Part shown: positions 7,492 to 17,559 of the stretch, piece after piece
How the letters are laid out: each line of letters starts with the position of its first letter
How positions within the stretch are numbered: position 1 is the first letter of the stretch
Assembly: GCF_030625865.1 (NCBI RefSeq)
Contig: NZ_DAOUQB010000001.1
Span: 1 to 64,000, forward strand
Reading direction: 5' to 3'
Length of the DNA: 64,000 nt
Source: Anaerotignum sp.
Lineage (GTDB): Bacteria; Bacillota; Clostridia; Lachnospirales; Anaerotignaceae
The notes under the pieces: generated by a model
Seen by the model: only the letters and a program-made list of their open reading frames with translations
Told to the model about the DNA's origin: nothing
Database searches by the model: none
Made by a program: the position numbers and the translations under genes

Positions 7492-8553
7492 TTAGGTATA
7501 TTCTTGTTTTTTTGGTTGGCGAATGCGGATAATGGTCCGTAATATAACAGCAACAACAGGACCCAGAAGTAACCCCCAAAACCCAATGCACTTATATCCA
7601 AAATACATGGAAAATAAGGTGAGCAATGGGTGCATTCCGATTTGCGCACCCAATATTTTGGGCTGCATTAGCTGGCGCACAATCTGAACAATTCCATAAA
7701 TCACAAGGTATCCGATGCCTAGGCCCGTATTTCCTAAAACAAAGTGAATAACCGCCCCGGGCCAAAGAATAAATCCGCTTCCGAAAAAAGGGATTGCGTC
7801 GATAACGGCGATACAGACACTGATTAATAGGGCATAAGGGGAACGCAGAATATATAATCCAATGACGCAGATGAGAAAAATATAAACCATCAGAATCAAT
7901 TGGGTTTTTACATATCCCCAAAGGGAGGCTGCCAAATCCTTCTTTGTTGCTTCCAGAGAAATGCCCAACAACGGTTCTACATGGGTTTGATATGCCAAAT
8001 GAATACTTTCTCGATCCTTTGTTAAAAAGTATGCGGAGAATAAAGCAATGAAAAAACCCAGTAAAACCTTAGGTACGGCAGTAATGGCTGTGACGGAGCC
8101 GCTGCTTTGTACCAAGGAAAGCAAAATCCCAAACAGTTTCTCATGCAAGTTGGTGGTTGCATTAAAAATGCCGTCAGGCAGGTGGATGAGAAGCTCATCT
8201 ACTCTTGCCCAGAATAAGGTGAAACCTTCCTCCATCTTTTTCAAATAAAAGGGCAGATCGTTGAGCAAATTTTGTAGCTGTTCATAAAGCCCATTTCCTG
8301 CAAAATACCCTAAAAGAGCCAGGACAGAAATAAGAAGAACAATGCCCAGCAAAGCACCTGCCCAACGAGGAATATGATGGTTTTCCAATTTATCTGCCAA
8401 GGGATTAAACATTAGGCTTAATAACCAGCCGAAAACAAAGGGCAGAAAAATGGGGAACAGGTAGCGAAAAAATAGAAAGCAGGCAAGGATTCCTCCGCAA
8501 AGAATTAAAAAATTTTGTATTGCCTGTCTGTTTTTCATGTAAAAATCCTTCAT
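7492..8553 (-). CDS. ytvI: AI-2E family permease, YtvI-like sporulation membrane protein
   Basis: A 353-residue multi-pass membrane protein of the AI-2E/UPF0118 family. The conserved C-terminal half is clear: 'FFIALFSAYFLTKDR', 'AVIDAIPFFGSG' and 'GIVQIVRQLMQPKILG'. The length and the motif around 'DAIPFFGSG' fit the YtvI subgroup, which is needed for efficient sporulation in Bacillus; its substrate is unknown. The ATG at 8553 has AAGGAGGGATGAT directly before it. Assignment to YtvI rather than to another AI-2E paralogue is an inference. Confidence 0.8.
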   Translation of the reverse strand: MKDFYMKNRQAIQNFLILCGGILACFLFFRYLFPIFLPFVFGWLLSLMFNPLADKLENHHIPRWAGALLGIVLLISVLALLGYFAGNGLYEQLQNLLNDLPFYLKKMEEGFTLFWARVDELLIHLPDGIFNATTNLHEKLFGILLSLVQSSGSVTAITAVPKVLLGFFIALFSAYFLTKDRESIHLAYQTHVEPLLGISLEATKKDLAASLWGYVKTQLILMVYIFLICVIGLYILRSPYALLISVCIAVIDAIPFFGSGFILWPGAVIHFVLGNTGLGIGYLVIYGIVQIVRQLMQPKILGAQIGMHPLLTLFSMYFGYKCIGFWGLLLGPVVAVILRTIIRIRQPKKQEYT

Positions 8554-8725
8554 ATCATCCCTCCTTATCAGGATAACCTGCCATATTATGTAATTATATA
8601 ATATGATAAAAGGATTTGGTACAAGTTTCACAAGAATTAAAGAATAATTAATTTTTCTACCATGAAAGACAATAAAACAGTTTACGCAAATTGTCCGGTT
8701 AAGCCCTTCCGTTTTTGGCGCAAAA

Positions 8726-9196
8726 TTAAATATTATTAATTTCAGCGGAGAGGTTTACCATTTCAATGGCTGCCAATGCAGTATCATAACCTTTATTGCC
8801 TGCTTTTGTTCCAGCACGTTCAATGGCCTGTTCGATATTTTCCGTTGTGACTACGCCAAACAGTACAGGGGTGTTGGTTTCCATGGAAAGATGAGCGATG
8901 CCTTTGGAAACTTCGCTGCAAACATAATCATAATGGGTTGTAGCTCCGCGGATGACTGCTCCAAGGCAAATAATTGCATCAAAGGTACCGCTGTTTACCA
9001 GAAGCTTTGCCGCAGCGGGAATTTCAAATGCCCCGGGAACACGCACCAAAGAAATATTGTCTGCATCTACACCATGACGCAAAAGCGCATCCTCAGCTCC
9101 TTCAATCAACTTTCCAACAATAAAGTCATTAAAACGAGCAGCTACAATGCCTACCTTCATATCTGTTGCAATTAAATTTCCCTGAATTAATTTCAT
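8726..9196 (-). CDS. ribH: 6,7-dimethyl-8-ribityllumazine synthase
   Basis: Condenses ribityl-aminouracil with dihydroxybutanone phosphate, the penultimate step of riboflavin synthesis. The protein has 156 residues, the usual length for the subunits that form 60-mer shells. Visible motifs are '[16 protein letters not shown]', '[13 protein letters not shown]', '[16 protein letters not shown]' with the catalytic His, and '[15 protein letters not shown]'. It is the last gene of the FMN-controlled rib operon, 81 bases after ribBA, with TTAGGAGG before the ATG. Confidence 0.97.
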   Translation of the reverse strand: MKLIQGNLIATDMKVGIVAARFNDFIVGKLIEGAEDALLRHGVDADNISLVRVPGAFEIPAAAKLLVNSGTFDAIICLGAVIRGATTHYDYVCSEVSKGIAHLSMETNTPVLFGVVTTENIEQAIERAGTKAGNKGYDTALAAIEMVNLSAEINNI

Positions 9197-9277
9197 AGTA
9201 TAATCCTCCTAATAGAATCATTTTGAGATGAGTGAATTTATTTTTTCGTTAAGAACTCTGAGAACTTGTATTACCCC

Positions 9278-10483
9278 TTAAATTGTATGGGAAAAAATAT
9301 GCCCCATCTTTTCTTGCTTGGTGCGCAAGTATTCCAAATCGTGTTCTTGAGGTGCGATTTCTATGGAAACACGTTTTGTGATATCTACACCAAATCCATC
9401 CAGACCATAAACTTTTTCGGGATTATTGGTGAGAAGATGTAATTCTTTTGCGCCTAAGTCCTGTAAAATTTGTGCACCAATCCAATATTCTCTTAAATCC
9501 GGGGCAAAGCCCAAGGAGATATTTGCTTCTACGGTATCTTGTCCCTGTTCCTGCAGAGCATATGCCTTTAATTTATTAATGAGACCAATGCCTCTGCCTT
9601 CCTGACGCATATATAAAAGAATGCCTCTGCCTTCTTTTTCAATTTGGCGCATGGCGGCTGCCAACTGCTGTCCGCAGTCGCATCTGCAAGAGCCGAACAC
9701 ATCTCCTGTTAGGCATTCCGAGTGCACACGGCATAAAATATCTTTTCCGTCGCCGATTTCGCCTTTGACCAAAGCAACATGATGTTCTCCGGTAATATCG
9801 TTGACATAACCGTAAATTTTAAATTCTCCGTAAGGGGTGGGAAGGTGTGCAGCTGCTTCGCAGTGGACATGTTTTTCATGGCGGCGGCAGTAGTTTTGTA
9901 AATCATGAATGGTAATGAATTTTAAATTATATTCTTCTGCCAACTTCCAAAGTTCCGGTGTTCGCATCATAGTGCCATCCTCTGCCATGACTTCGCAGCA
10001 AAGGCCGCATTCCTTTAAGCCAGCAAGACGCATCAAATCCACAGTGGCCTCGGTATGTCCTTCTCTTTTTAAAACACCGCCTTTTCTGGCAATGAGGGGG
10101 AACATATGCCCAGGTCTACGAAAATCTTCGGGTTTTGCGTCATCTTCCACACATTTCAACGCTGTAACGGAGCGTTCTGCGGCGGAGATGCCTGTGGTCG
10201 TATCTACGTGGTCAATGGAAACGGTAAAAGCGGTGGAATGGTTATCCGTATTTTCTGAAACCATTTGGGGTAAGCCTAATTTGTGCCCTAATTCTTCATT
10301 CATGGGCATGCAGATCAAGCCTTTTCCGTATTTTGCCATAAAGTTTACGTTTTCTTGAGTTGCAAATTCTGCAGCACAGATGAGATCACCCTCGTTTTCA
10401 CGATTTGGGTCGTCGGTAACAAGAATGATTTTTCCTTGTTTTAATTCTTCTAAGGCTTCTTCGATGGTGGTATAAGTATACAT
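9278..10483 (-). CDS. ribBA: Bifunctional DHBP synthase / GTP cyclohydrolase II
   Basis: Starts both branches of riboflavin synthesis. Residues about 1-200 make dihydroxybutanone phosphate from ribulose 5-phosphate ('[16 protein letters not shown]', '[11 protein letters not shown]'). Residues about 205-400 open GTP. The GTP cyclohydrolase II zinc site is '[16 protein letters not shown]' and the catalytic loop is 'RQEGRGIGL'. The 401-residue fusion is the normal Firmicute form. It begins 11 bases after ribE with TTTAGGAGGAG as ribosome binding site. Confidence 0.97.
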   Translation of the reverse strand: MYTYTTIEEALEELKQGKIILVTDDPNRENEGDLICAAEFATQENVNFMAKYGKGLICMPMNEELGHKLGLPQMVSENTDNHSTAFTVSIDHVDTTTGISAAERSVTALKCVEDDAKPEDFRRPGHMFPLIARKGGVLKREGHTEATVDLMRLAGLKECGLCCEVMAEDGTMMRTPELWKLAEEYNLKFITIHDLQNYCRRHEKHVHCEAAAHLPTPYGEFKIYGYVNDITGEHHVALVKGEIGDGKDILCRVHSECLTGDVFGSCRCDCGQQLAAAMRQIEKEGRGILLYMRQEGRGIGLINKLKAYALQEQGQDTVEANISLGFAPDLREYWIGAQILQDLGAKELHLLTNNPEKVYGLDGFGVDITKRVSIEIAPQEHDLEYLRTKQEKMGHIFSHTI

Positions 10484-10494
10484 TTTTTCTCCTC

Positions 10495-11139
10495 CTAAAA
10501 TCCGTTTTCTTTTAAAAATTCCAAGGTTAAAGGTTTATCCTGTTGCGCACTGTTATTTTCCAAAAAGCGTTGGATATACTTGGCGATAATATCTGTTTCT
10601 AAGTTTACCTGATCGCCTATTTTTTTATCCAATAAAGTGGTTTGCGTTCCTGTATGGGGAATAATACCTATAGAAAATTGTTCGTTATCTACAGAAATTA
10701 CGGTTAGACTAACACCGTCAATGGCGATGGAGCCTTTTTCGATGATTTGTTTTAATAGGTCTGGGTCAGCATTGATGAAAATTCGGGTTGCATTGCCCTC
10801 ATTCTTTTTGCCGGAAATAATGCCTGTTCCGTCAATATGACCGCTTACCATATGCCCTCCAAAGCGTCCGTTTGCTGCCATTGCCCGTTCCAGATGAACG
10901 GGAGTACCTTTTTGAAGTTGGCCTAAATTGCTGCGTTTTAAAGTTTCGGGCATAACGTCTGCGGTAAAGGATACTTTGGTCAAATTGGTTACGGTAAGGC
11001 AAACGCCATTGACTGCAATACTGTCTCCAAGCTTTGCGCCTTCTTGTATTGTTTTGGCGTGGATCACCAGCTGACCACCGCTGTTTTGAGAAATTACTTT
11101 ATCTATGAAACCAATTTCTTCGATTAATCCTGTGAACAT
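10495..11139 (-). CDS. ribE: Riboflavin synthase, alpha subunit
   Basis: Dismutates two lumazine molecules to riboflavin. The 214-residue protein shows the two similar lumazine-binding barrels of the family: '[12 protein letters not shown]' with '[13 protein letters not shown]' in the first, '[19 protein letters not shown]' with '[13 protein letters not shown]' in the second. Its start overlaps the ribD end by 16 bases, indicating translational coupling. Some databases name this gene ribC or ribB. Confidence 0.97.
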   Translation of the reverse strand: MFTGLIEEIGFIDKVISQNSGGQLVIHAKTIQEGAKLGDSIAVNGVCLTVTNLTKVSFTADVMPETLKRSNLGQLQKGTPVHLERAMAANGRFGGHMVSGHIDGTGIISGKKNEGNATRIFINADPDLLKQIIEKGSIAIDGVSLTVISVDNEQFSIGIIPHTGTQTTLLDKKIGDQVNLETDIIAKYIQRFLENNSAQQDKPLTLEFLKENGF

Positions 11140-12239
11140 ACAGCGCCTCCTTTTGTTTCAATTTGATACTCTAGTAAAATATCCCCCTCCAGCGTATTAC
11201 TATGCAAGAGTTTCAGTAAAAAAGCGTCTTTCGGTTCAAGAATTCCCTCACCGCCCACTGGTGTTTTTGCGATATTACCGCCGAAAATTTTGGGGGCGAA
11301 ATAAATATAGAGCTTTTGTGCAAGGTTATGTTGTAAAAACCCATAATGGATGGTTCCGCCGCCTTCAACCAAAACGCTGTCGATTCCTGTTTCTCCCAGC
11401 TTTTTCATTAGCATGGGCAGAGAAACTTTGCCATTTTCATCGGGTAACTGCCATAAAGTAAGTCCTAAGGCCTCCAAAGATTCTTTTTTGTCAAAGGGAT
11501 CTTGGGCATAGGCAATAATTGTGTCATATTCCTTCGCCGTTTGGCAGATTTGGCTTTCCGGGGGAATACGCAGACGGCTATCGCAAATAATTCGAAGGGG
11601 TTGTGTTCCGTGTTCCAGCCGACAATTTAATAAAGGATCATCCTGTAAAACCGTTTCAATGCCCACTAAAATACTACTGTATTGATGGCGCAGGTGATGA
11701 GCATGATGGCGGGAGGCCTCATTGCTAATCCATCGGGAGGCGCCTGTGGAGGTTGCGATTTTTCCATCAGCAGTCATGGCATATTTTAAAGCGACATATG
11801 GCATTTTTGTTGTAATGTAATGAAAAAATACGTCATTTAGTCCATCACATTCTTTTTGAAGAAAATGCTCTGTTACGGTAATGCCATTTTTTCGCATGAT
11901 TTCCACACCTTTGCCCTTAACAAGAGGGTTAGGATCGGAAGAACCAATGACGACACGTTTAATACCTGCCTCGATGATGGCTTCTGTGCAAGGGGGGGTA
12001 CGGCCTTGATGACAGCAAGGTTCCAGGGTAACATATATGGTTGCCCCTTTGGGGCTTCTTTTACAGTCAGCAAGTGCCATACGCTCGGCATGGGGTTGAC
12101 CGGCTTTATGATGATAGCCTTCGCCGATAATTTTGCCATCTTTTACAATAACAGCACCTACCAAAGGGTTTGGGCTTGTGTACCCCAAAGCTTTTTTTGC
12201 TAAAAAAACAGCTCGTTTCATATATTTTTCATGAAGCAT
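11124..12239 (-). CDS. ribD: Bifunctional deaminase/reductase of riboflavin synthesis
   Basis: Catalyses the second and third steps after GTP opening. The N-terminal deaminase domain (about residues 1-145) has the zinc site 'GQPHAERMAL' and 'EPCCHQGRTPPCTEA'. The C-terminal reductase domain has 'ALKYAMTADGKIATSTG' and 'VLVEGGGTIHYGFL'. The ATG at 12239 (371 residues) is used because AAAGGAAG stands 8 bases upstream. It is the first gene of the operon, about 140 bases after the riboswitch terminator. Confidence 0.95.
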   Translation of the reverse strand: MLHEKYMKRAVFLAKKALGYTSPNPLVGAVIVKDGKIIGEGYHHKAGQPHAERMALADCKRSPKGATIYVTLEPCCHQGRTPPCTEAIIEAGIKRVVIGSSDPNPLVKGKGVEIMRKNGITVTEHFLQKECDGLNDVFFHYITTKMPYVALKYAMTADGKIATSTGASRWISNEASRHHAHHLRHQYSSILVGIETVLQDDPLLNCRLEHGTQPLRIICDSRLRIPPESQICQTAKEYDTIIAYAQDPFDKKESLEALGLTLWQLPDENGKVSLPMLMKKLGETGIDSVLVEGGGTIHYGFLQHNLAQKLYIYFAPKIFGGNIAKTPVGGEGILEPKDAFLLKLLHSNTLEGDILLEYQIETKGGAVCSQD

Positions 12240-12381
12240 AAAAATAACTTCCTTTCTTTCAGGGAAAGAATGGGAGAGAATTCCCAAGGAAGGGATGGAA
12301 GAAGAGGCCTCCGAAGGTGGAGGGAAAAGCGATTATTTGAACATGAAAAGAAAAATCTTTTAAAAAATAATCGCAAATTCA

Positions 12382-12422
12382 AAATAAAAGCCCTGTATGT
12401 GCTAAAAAAGCTCATACAGGGC
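12382..12422 (-). terminator. Riboswitch-controlled terminator before ribD
   Basis: On the minus strand GCCCTGTATG (12422-12413) pairs with CATACAGGGC (12399-12390), followed by TTTTATTTT. Lying between the FMN aptamer and ribD, it is the likely expression platform: FMN binding favours this stem and stops transcription. Confidence 0.85.
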
Positions 12423-12554
12423 ATATCAAACATTTTCATACAGCAAAAAGCGTCCATAAAACTAGTAAAAGGTATTATGGGTATGCCAAATAGACATAAT
12501 AAACCATAGCTGTATTATAGGGCAATCAGAAACAGATTACCACCTTGATGTTTG

Positions 12555-12663
12555 CTCTTCTTCCATCCAGACTATACTGTCGGTTTTGGAATCTCACCAA
12601 ATCCTGCGTAACAACGCTCGCGGACTTTACCGCCGATCGGGAATTTCACCCTGCCCTGAAGAG
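12555..12663 (-). promoter_or_regulatory. FMN riboswitch (RFN element)
   Basis: The minus strand carries the conserved core: P1 CTCTTC/GAAGAG (12663-12658 and 12560-12555), 'AGGGCAGGGTGAAATTCCC', 'GGCGGTAA', 'AGTCCGCGAGC', 'CAGGATTTGGTGAGATTCC', 'ACCGACAGT' and 'AGTCTGGATGGAAGAAG'. It controls ribD-ribE-ribBA-ribH by premature termination. All six helices appear intact. Confidence 0.97.
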
Positions 12664-12839
12664 GTATTATATATTTATATGACATTATTATACACTTCTT
12701 CGTTCATTTTGCAAGAGGAATTTTCAAGAAAAAATATGCTCTAAATATTAAGGAAGAAAGTGGGCAAAAATGGGCTATTAAATTTTATTTATTAGCGTTT
12801 TTCATAGGGAAAAGGATGCCTTTTTGTATAAGATGGTGA

Positions 12840-12868
12840 TTGTAACTTTGTGAAAACTATTATACAAT
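12840..12868 (+). promoter_or_regulatory. Sigma-A promoter for ispE
   Basis: TTGTAA (12840-12845) and TACAAT (12863-12868) are 17 bases apart. The transcript would start near 12875, which argues against use of the ATG at 12883 and for the TTG at 12913. The rest of 12664-12839 holds the presumed rib promoter on the other strand; I see no gene. Confidence 0.55.
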
Positions 12869-12912
12869 AAATAGATAAAACAATGTATACAGTATTATTA
12901 AGAGGTCATATT

Positions 12913-13833
12913 TTGAGAGAATTAAAATTAAAAGCGCGAGCAAAAATTAATTTAACATTGGATGTGACAGGTAAACGGGAAGATGGCTACCACCTGATCA
13001 AGAGTATTATGCAGACGGTAAGTCTATATGACGGAATTTACATGAAGCGTATCCGCACAGATACCATTCTTATTAAAACCAATCTGCCTTGGCTACCCGC
13101 GGATAACCGCAATTTGGCATACCGTGCGGCAGAGCTGATGAAAACAAGGTTCAACATTGCGGAAGGCGTTTATATTGAAATTGATAAGCGTATTCCTGTG
13201 GCGGCAGGCTTGGCAGGGGGAAGTGCGGATTGTGCGGCTGTTATTGTGGGAATGAACCGCTTGTTTGGATTGGGGCTTTCCTTAAAAGAATTGGAAAGCA
13301 TTGCTTTTTTATTGGGTTCGGACATCCCTTACTGCGTTCAAAGGGGAACGATGTTAGCAGAGGGTGTTGGAGAAATATTGACACCGGTGAAATACCCGTG
13401 TCCTTTGTGTTATGTTGTATTGGCAAAACTTCCCGTCAGTGTTTCTACGGCGATGGTTTACCGTAAATTAGACTGGCAGGAAATTGAGAATCATCCTGAT
13501 ACAGAAGGGATGATACAGGCTATGGGTGAGGCGGATATTGGGAAAATGGGCAGGCTTTTAGGTAATGTGCTGGAAACTGTGACCATACCCATGTATCCCA
13601 AAATTGCTCAGCTAAAAGAAGAAATGCTTCGTCTTGGTGCAAAGGGTGCCTTGATGAGCGGAAGCGGTCCGACGGTGTTCGGATTGTTTCCGGAGGAAGA
13701 GAATGCAAAAAATGCGGCGGTAGCAATTCGAAAAAAATTCGGTTTGAAGGAGGTTACTGCCACAAAGATTTATCACGGAAACGGTGGTAAGGGAGGAGAA
13801 GAGAGGAATGGAAGAAACAAAATTTATCATTAA
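12913..13833 (+). CDS. ispE: 4-diphosphocytidyl-2-C-methyl-D-erythritol kinase
   Basis: A GHMP-family kinase of the MEP isoprenoid pathway. Motifs are 'KARAKINLTLDVTGKREDGYH' (first 20 residues decisive), the ATP loop 'PVAAGLAGGSADCAA' and C-terminal 'GALMSGSGPTVFG'. The start is taken as TTG at 12913: AGAGG lies 7 bases before it and the family N-terminus begins there, while the ATG at 12883 has no ribosome binding site. The product is 306 residues. Its end overlaps the GntR gene by 26 bases. Confidence 0.93.
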   Translation: MRELKLKARAKINLTLDVTGKREDGYHLIKSIMQTVSLYDGIYMKRIRTDTILIKTNLPWLPADNRNLAYRAAELMKTRFNIAEGVYIEIDKRIPVAAGLAGGSADCAAVIVGMNRLFGLGLSLKELESIAFLLGSDIPYCVQRGTMLAEGVGEILTPVKYPCPLCYVVLAKLPVSVSTAMVYRKLDWQEIENHPDTEGMIQAMGEADIGKMGRLLGNVLETVTIPMYPKIAQLKEEMLRLGAKGALMSGSGPTVFGLFPEEENAKNAAVAIRKKFGLKEVTATKIYHGNGGKGGEERNGRNKIYH

Positions 13834-14482
13834 TGGCAACGAGTACCTTCCTTTAAGGGATGTTGTTTTTAATACCCTTAGGGATGCCATCCTTACAGGT
13901 AAATTGATACCTGGGGAAAGACTGATGGAAAATCAATTGGCGGATAAGCTTGGTGTAAGCAGAACCCCTGTGAGAGAAGCCTTGCGTATGTTGGCTTTAG
14001 AAAATCTGGTGGAGCTTGTACCCAGAAAAGGTGCCCAGGTGTTGGATATGAGTGAAAAGGATATTATTAATATCTTAGAGGTCAGAGACGCCTTAGAAAG
14101 CTTAGCAACCAGCATTGCCTGTAAAAAGATGAGCAAAGAAATGTTACAGCAGTTAAAACTTGTGGAGGCTGAATTTGAACAGGCAATTGAGGTAAATGAT
14201 TTGGAGCGAATTATTCAGTTGGACGAAGACTTTCATGATTTGATTTTAGAATCCACAGAAAATGATAAGTTATCTCATATTTATCAAAATCTGCGTATTC
14301 AGCTATATCGGTATCGTATGGCTCATTTAAAGGTGGATAGCTCTATTCCTGCGATTATTGCCCATCACAGAGGAATTTTACGTGCCATTGAAAATCATGA
14401 CGCTGAGGAAGGGGCAACTGTTGCCCATGGCCATATTAAATACCATACAGAGTTCATTTTACGTTCCATTCACAATAAATAA
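13808..14482 (+). CDS. GntR family regulator, FadR/FCD subfamily
   Basis: A 224-residue transcription regulator. The winged helix occupies about residues 10-75 ('LGVSRTPVREALRMLALENL' is the recognition helix region). An FCD all-helical ligand domain follows, with candidate metal/ligand residues in 'EDFHDLILESTENDK' and 'AHHRGILRAIENHD'. The ATG at 13808 has AGGAG 8 bases upstream; the longer start at 13784 lacks one. It overlaps ispE by 26 bases. The effector is unknown; FCD proteins commonly sense small organic acids. Confidence 0.9.
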   Translation: MEETKFIINGNEYLPLRDVVFNTLRDAILTGKLIPGERLMENQLADKLGVSRTPVREALRMLALENLVELVPRKGAQVLDMSEKDIINILEVRDALESLATSIACKKMSKEMLQQLKLVEAEFEQAIEVNDLERIIQLDEDFHDLILESTENDKLSHIYQNLRIQLYRYRMAHLKVDSSIPAIIAHHRGILRAIENHDAEEGATVAHGHIKYHTEFILRSIHNK

Positions 14483-14572
14483 TAGTACAAGGTTGTCAAA
14501 TGTTTAAGGAAACAAAGAACCGACAGGTTTAAAAAATATATTAAACTTTTTTAATTGAACAGAGGGAAAAAG

Positions 14573-14625
14573 GTCCGATTGCTTGCACAAGATTTACACT
14601 TTTGAAGCAATGGGACTTTTTTATT
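14573..14625 (+). terminator. Terminator of ispE-gntR
   Basis: GTCCGATTGCTT (14573-14584) pairs with AAGCAATGGGAC (14605-14616) with one mismatch, followed by TTTTTTATTTTT. Confidence 0.8.
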
Positions 14626-14759
14626 TTTGCAGGAAAATTTATTTTTTCATTTTTTTTGATACAGGTTTATCATTCCTTTGAAGAATTAAGTTACAGTTTT
14701 CCAATAGTTCTTTCTTTAATGGTGTCTTTTGCTTGCAATCCGTTGTTGAATAATTTAAA

Positions 14760-15908
14760 ATGATAGTAGTTTTAGACGAATCGTGTAAGAAAGAAGGTGG
14801 CGTAAAGGTGGCCGAAGGAAAAGATAATTTTCCCCGTAGACAAGAGCGGGAATTATATGGCGTGAAAAAGGAGAGAACGTCTAGACGAGATAATACAAGT
14901 CAGGGCAGAAGGCCACAAAAGGCGCAGAATACGGAGAAACGAAAACACAGAAAACGTAATGTATTGAATAGAAAGCAGATCATTTGGGGAATCGGCCTAG
15001 TGTTTTTGCTGATAATCCTTTTCTTCTTTTTACGGAAAAATGGAACGGAAGTTTTTGTTGGTTCAGAGAGTGTTGGTGTATTGGAAGGAAGGTCTGCTAC
15101 GGCGGAAACCATTACAGATACAATTGAAACCCAGCTTGCGGGGATTGTAGGCACTGAGGTTAAGTTAAACGAAGAAATAAAGACGGTACGCATTCATATT
15201 GGAAGCAGCCGAAAAAAAGATATTTGTACACTGGAGCATTTAATACCAAAGATACGAAATATGGTGACATATAAAGTGAATGCGGCGATTATTATGATTG
15301 ATGGAGGCAAAGGGGTTGTTTTGGCAAACGAAGAACAGGCAAACAATGTTTTGGATGCCATCAAGGAGCCATATCTTCCGGCGGAGGGCGTTGATGCAAC
15401 GGTGGAATGGGTGGAAAGTGTTACCATTACCACGGATTTTGTTGATTCTAAAGAGGTGCTTTCAGAAAGTGATGCAACCTCTGTTTTGCAGGCTACCACT
15501 ACTGTAACGGGAACTTATACCGTACAATCCAATGATGCCTTATATAAACTTGCGCAAAACTATGATTGCTCTGTAGAGGATTTGCTTAATTTGAATGAAG
15601 GGCTAACCATTGAAGCGGGTATTCGTGTGGGGCAGGTTCTCAATGTGCCTATTCATAAACCGAAGCTGTCCGTTAAAACCAATGAAACACAAGTTTTGAC
15701 TACGGTTGAACCAAAAACTTATGAATATCAAACGGATAATACTCAGCCCAAAAGCTATCAGAAAGTGACACAGCAGGGGAGGGCAGGTCAGAAAAAAAGC
15801 ACCATTCAAATTACGAGGATAAACGGATTTGTTCAGGAGGAGAAGGAAATTTCGAAAGAAATTATTACTGAGCCTATTCCTGAAATCATCGTAAGAGGAA
15901 CCTTATAA
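14760..15908 (+). CDS. Membrane-anchored LysM-G5 protein without a peptidase domain
   Basis: A cell-envelope protein. Residues 1-70 are a basic, disordered cytoplasmic tail, 73-91 a single membrane helix. About 95-245 is an uncharacterised extracellular region, 252-297 a LysM peptidoglycan-binding motif ('[19 protein letters not shown]'), and about 302-380 a G5 domain ending 'EIIVRG'. Related clostridial proteins continue after G5 into an M23 endopeptidase; this one stops two residues later, and no remnant follows. It may be a natural short form or a truncation. The ATG at 14760 lacks a ribosome binding site; the GTG at 14808, after GAAGG, is an alternative. Confidence 0.8.
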   Translation: MIVVLDESCKKEGGVKVAEGKDNFPRRQERELYGVKKERTSRRDNTSQGRRPQKAQNTEKRKHRKRNVLNRKQIIWGIGLVFLLIILFFFLRKNGTEVFVGSESVGVLEGRSATAETITDTIETQLAGIVGTEVKLNEEIKTVRIHIGSSRKKDICTLEHLIPKIRNMVTYKVNAAIIMIDGGKGVVLANEEQANNVLDAIKEPYLPAEGVDATVEWVESVTITTDFVDSKEVLSESDATSVLQATTTVTGTYTVQSNDALYKLAQNYDCSVEDLLNLNEGLTIEAGIRVGQVLNVPIHKPKLSVKTNETQVLTTVEPKTYEYQTDNTQPKSYQKVTQQGRAGQKKSTIQITRINGFVQEEKEISKEIITEPIPEIIVRGTL

Positions 15909-15917
15909 TAAACTGGA

Positions 15918-15955
15918 AAAAGGGCATACTTTCCCAATGGGGAGGGTATGCCTTT
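15918..15955 (+). terminator. Hairpin between the LysM-G5 gene and pgi
   Basis: GGCATAC (15923-15929) pairs with GTATGCC (15946-15952) around a further CCCAATGGG hairpin. Only TTT follows, so it is at best a weak terminator or a processing site between the two genes. Confidence 0.45.
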
Positions 15956-15979
15956 GACAAAGAAAAGGAGGATTTCAAA

Positions 15980-17314
15980 ATGGGACTTAAGTTTTTACTG
16001 CAAGGGGAAGCAATGCAAAAAGAAGAATTTATGGTGCTTTCCAAAGAGGTGCGCCGTTGTCATGAGGTACTCCACAATAAAACCGGTAAAGGGAATGATT
16101 TTGTGGGATGGGTGGATTTGCCCCCAAATTATGATAAAGAGGAATTTGCAAGGATTAAAAAGGCGGCGGCAAAAATTAAGCAAGACAGCAGCGTGCTCAT
16201 TGTAATTGGTATTGGTGGTTCTTATTTGGGGACGAGAACAGCCTTGGATTTTATCAAAAGCCCGTACTATAATGATCTGAAAAAAGAAACACCGAATATT
16301 TATTTTGTAGGCAATAACATCAGTTCAGCCCATTTAAACGATATTTTGCAGATTTTAGGCGATCGGGATTTTTCCATCAATGTGATTTCAAAATCGGGAA
16401 CCACAACAGAACCGGCCATTGCTTTTCGTATCTTTAAACAGCTTTTGGAAAAGAAATATGGTAAGGAGGAAGCGGCTTCCCGTATTTATGCCACCACGGA
16501 CAAAGAAAAAGGTGCATTAAAGGAAATGTGTAATGAAGAAGGGTATGAAACTTTTGTAATCCCTGATGATATTGGCGGAAGATTTACTGTTTTGACTGCA
16601 GTGGGGTTATTGGCTATGGCAGTGGCAGATGTGGATATTGACGCTGTAATGGCTGGGGCGAAGGATGCAATGGAAACCTATGCAAAGGCAGATATTCAGG
16701 AAAATGAATGCTATCAATATGCTGCAATGCGGTATTTATTTTATAAACAGGGTAAAACCGTTGAAATTTTTGCAAATTACGAACCTCATATGACTTCTTT
16801 TGGTGAGTGGCTGAAACAGCTTTTTGCCGAAAGCGAAGGAAAAGATGGCAAGGGTGTCTTCCCTGTTTCTGCGAATTTTTCCACGGATTTACACTCTATA
16901 GGCCAGTTTATTCAAGAGGGAGGAAGATATTTTTTTGAAACAGTTTTGTGGAACAAAGAACCCAAAACTTCGGCAATCATTCCTTTTGACCAAGGAGATG
17001 GAGATGGTTTAAATTTTCTGGCGGGAAAGGAATTGCAATTTGTCAATAGCAAGGCATTTGCAGGAACCATGCTTGCCCATATGGATGGCGGTGTACCAAA
17101 TATGGTTATTGAAATAGACAAGATGGATGCATGGCACTTTGGTGCATTGGTTTATTTCTTTGAAAAAGCTGTTGGCATCAGCGGGTATTTACTGGATGTA
17201 AACCCTTTTGATCAACCAGGGGTAGAGGCGTATAAGAAAAATATGTTTGCTTTGCTTGGAAAACCGGGATATGAGGCGTTAAAGGAGAAGCTGGAGGAAA
17301 GGCTTTCTAAATAA
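15980..17314 (+). CDS. pgi: Glucose-6-phosphate isomerase
   Basis: Interconverts glucose 6-phosphate and fructose 6-phosphate in glycolysis. The 444-residue protein is of the Firmicute PGI type. Motifs are '[17 protein letters not shown]', '[17 protein letters not shown]' (phosphate binding), '[12 protein letters not shown]', '[10 protein letters not shown]' with the ring-opening His, and the C-terminal 'DQPGVEAYK' with the catalytic lysine. AAAGGAGG is 8 bases before the ATG. A strong terminator follows. Confidence 0.97.
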   Translation: MGLKFLLQGEAMQKEEFMVLSKEVRRCHEVLHNKTGKGNDFVGWVDLPPNYDKEEFARIKKAAAKIKQDSSVLIVIGIGGSYLGTRTALDFIKSPYYNDLKKETPNIYFVGNNISSAHLNDILQILGDRDFSINVISKSGTTTEPAIAFRIFKQLLEKKYGKEEAASRIYATTDKEKGALKEMCNEEGYETFVIPDDIGGRFTVLTAVGLLAMAVADVDIDAVMAGAKDAMETYAKADIQENECYQYAAMRYLFYKQGKTVEIFANYEPHMTSFGEWLKQLFAESEGKDGKGVFPVSANFSTDLHSIGQFIQEGGRYFFETVLWNKEPKTSAIIPFDQGDGDGLNFLAGKELQFVNSKAFAGTMLAHMDGGVPNMVIEIDKMDAWHFGALVYFFEKAVGISGYLLDVNPFDQPGVEAYKKNMFALLGKPGYEALKEKLEERLSK

Positions 17315-17360
17315 TTGTGTGTTTTTCTAAGTTTTCATTATAGAAAAGATTCATATTTCA

Positions 17361-17390
17361 AAGGTGCAGACAAACACTGCACCTTTTTTA
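17361..17390 (+). terminator. Terminator of pgi
   Basis: GGTGCAG (17363-17369) pairs with CTGCACC (17377-17383) across a 7-base loop, followed by T7. Confidence 0.9.
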
Positions 17391-17559
17391 TGGGGAAAAG
17401 CGAAGGAAGATGGGATAGTGTTGAATCGGAAAAAGAGTGGAGAAGAATTGAAACTTTTTTCACAGGTTTTCGTCACAAAAAAAGTAGATCATCCTCTCTT
17501 CCTTGTGTTTATTCAGTGCTTCAAGTATAATGGTAGGAAGAATGTGGGAGGGGAAATAG

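Noticed and set aside
9909-10358. 149-codon open frame antisense to ribBA
   Set aside because: It lies wholly inside the conserved DHBP synthase sequence, has no ribosome binding site and reads as a reverse-strand shadow.
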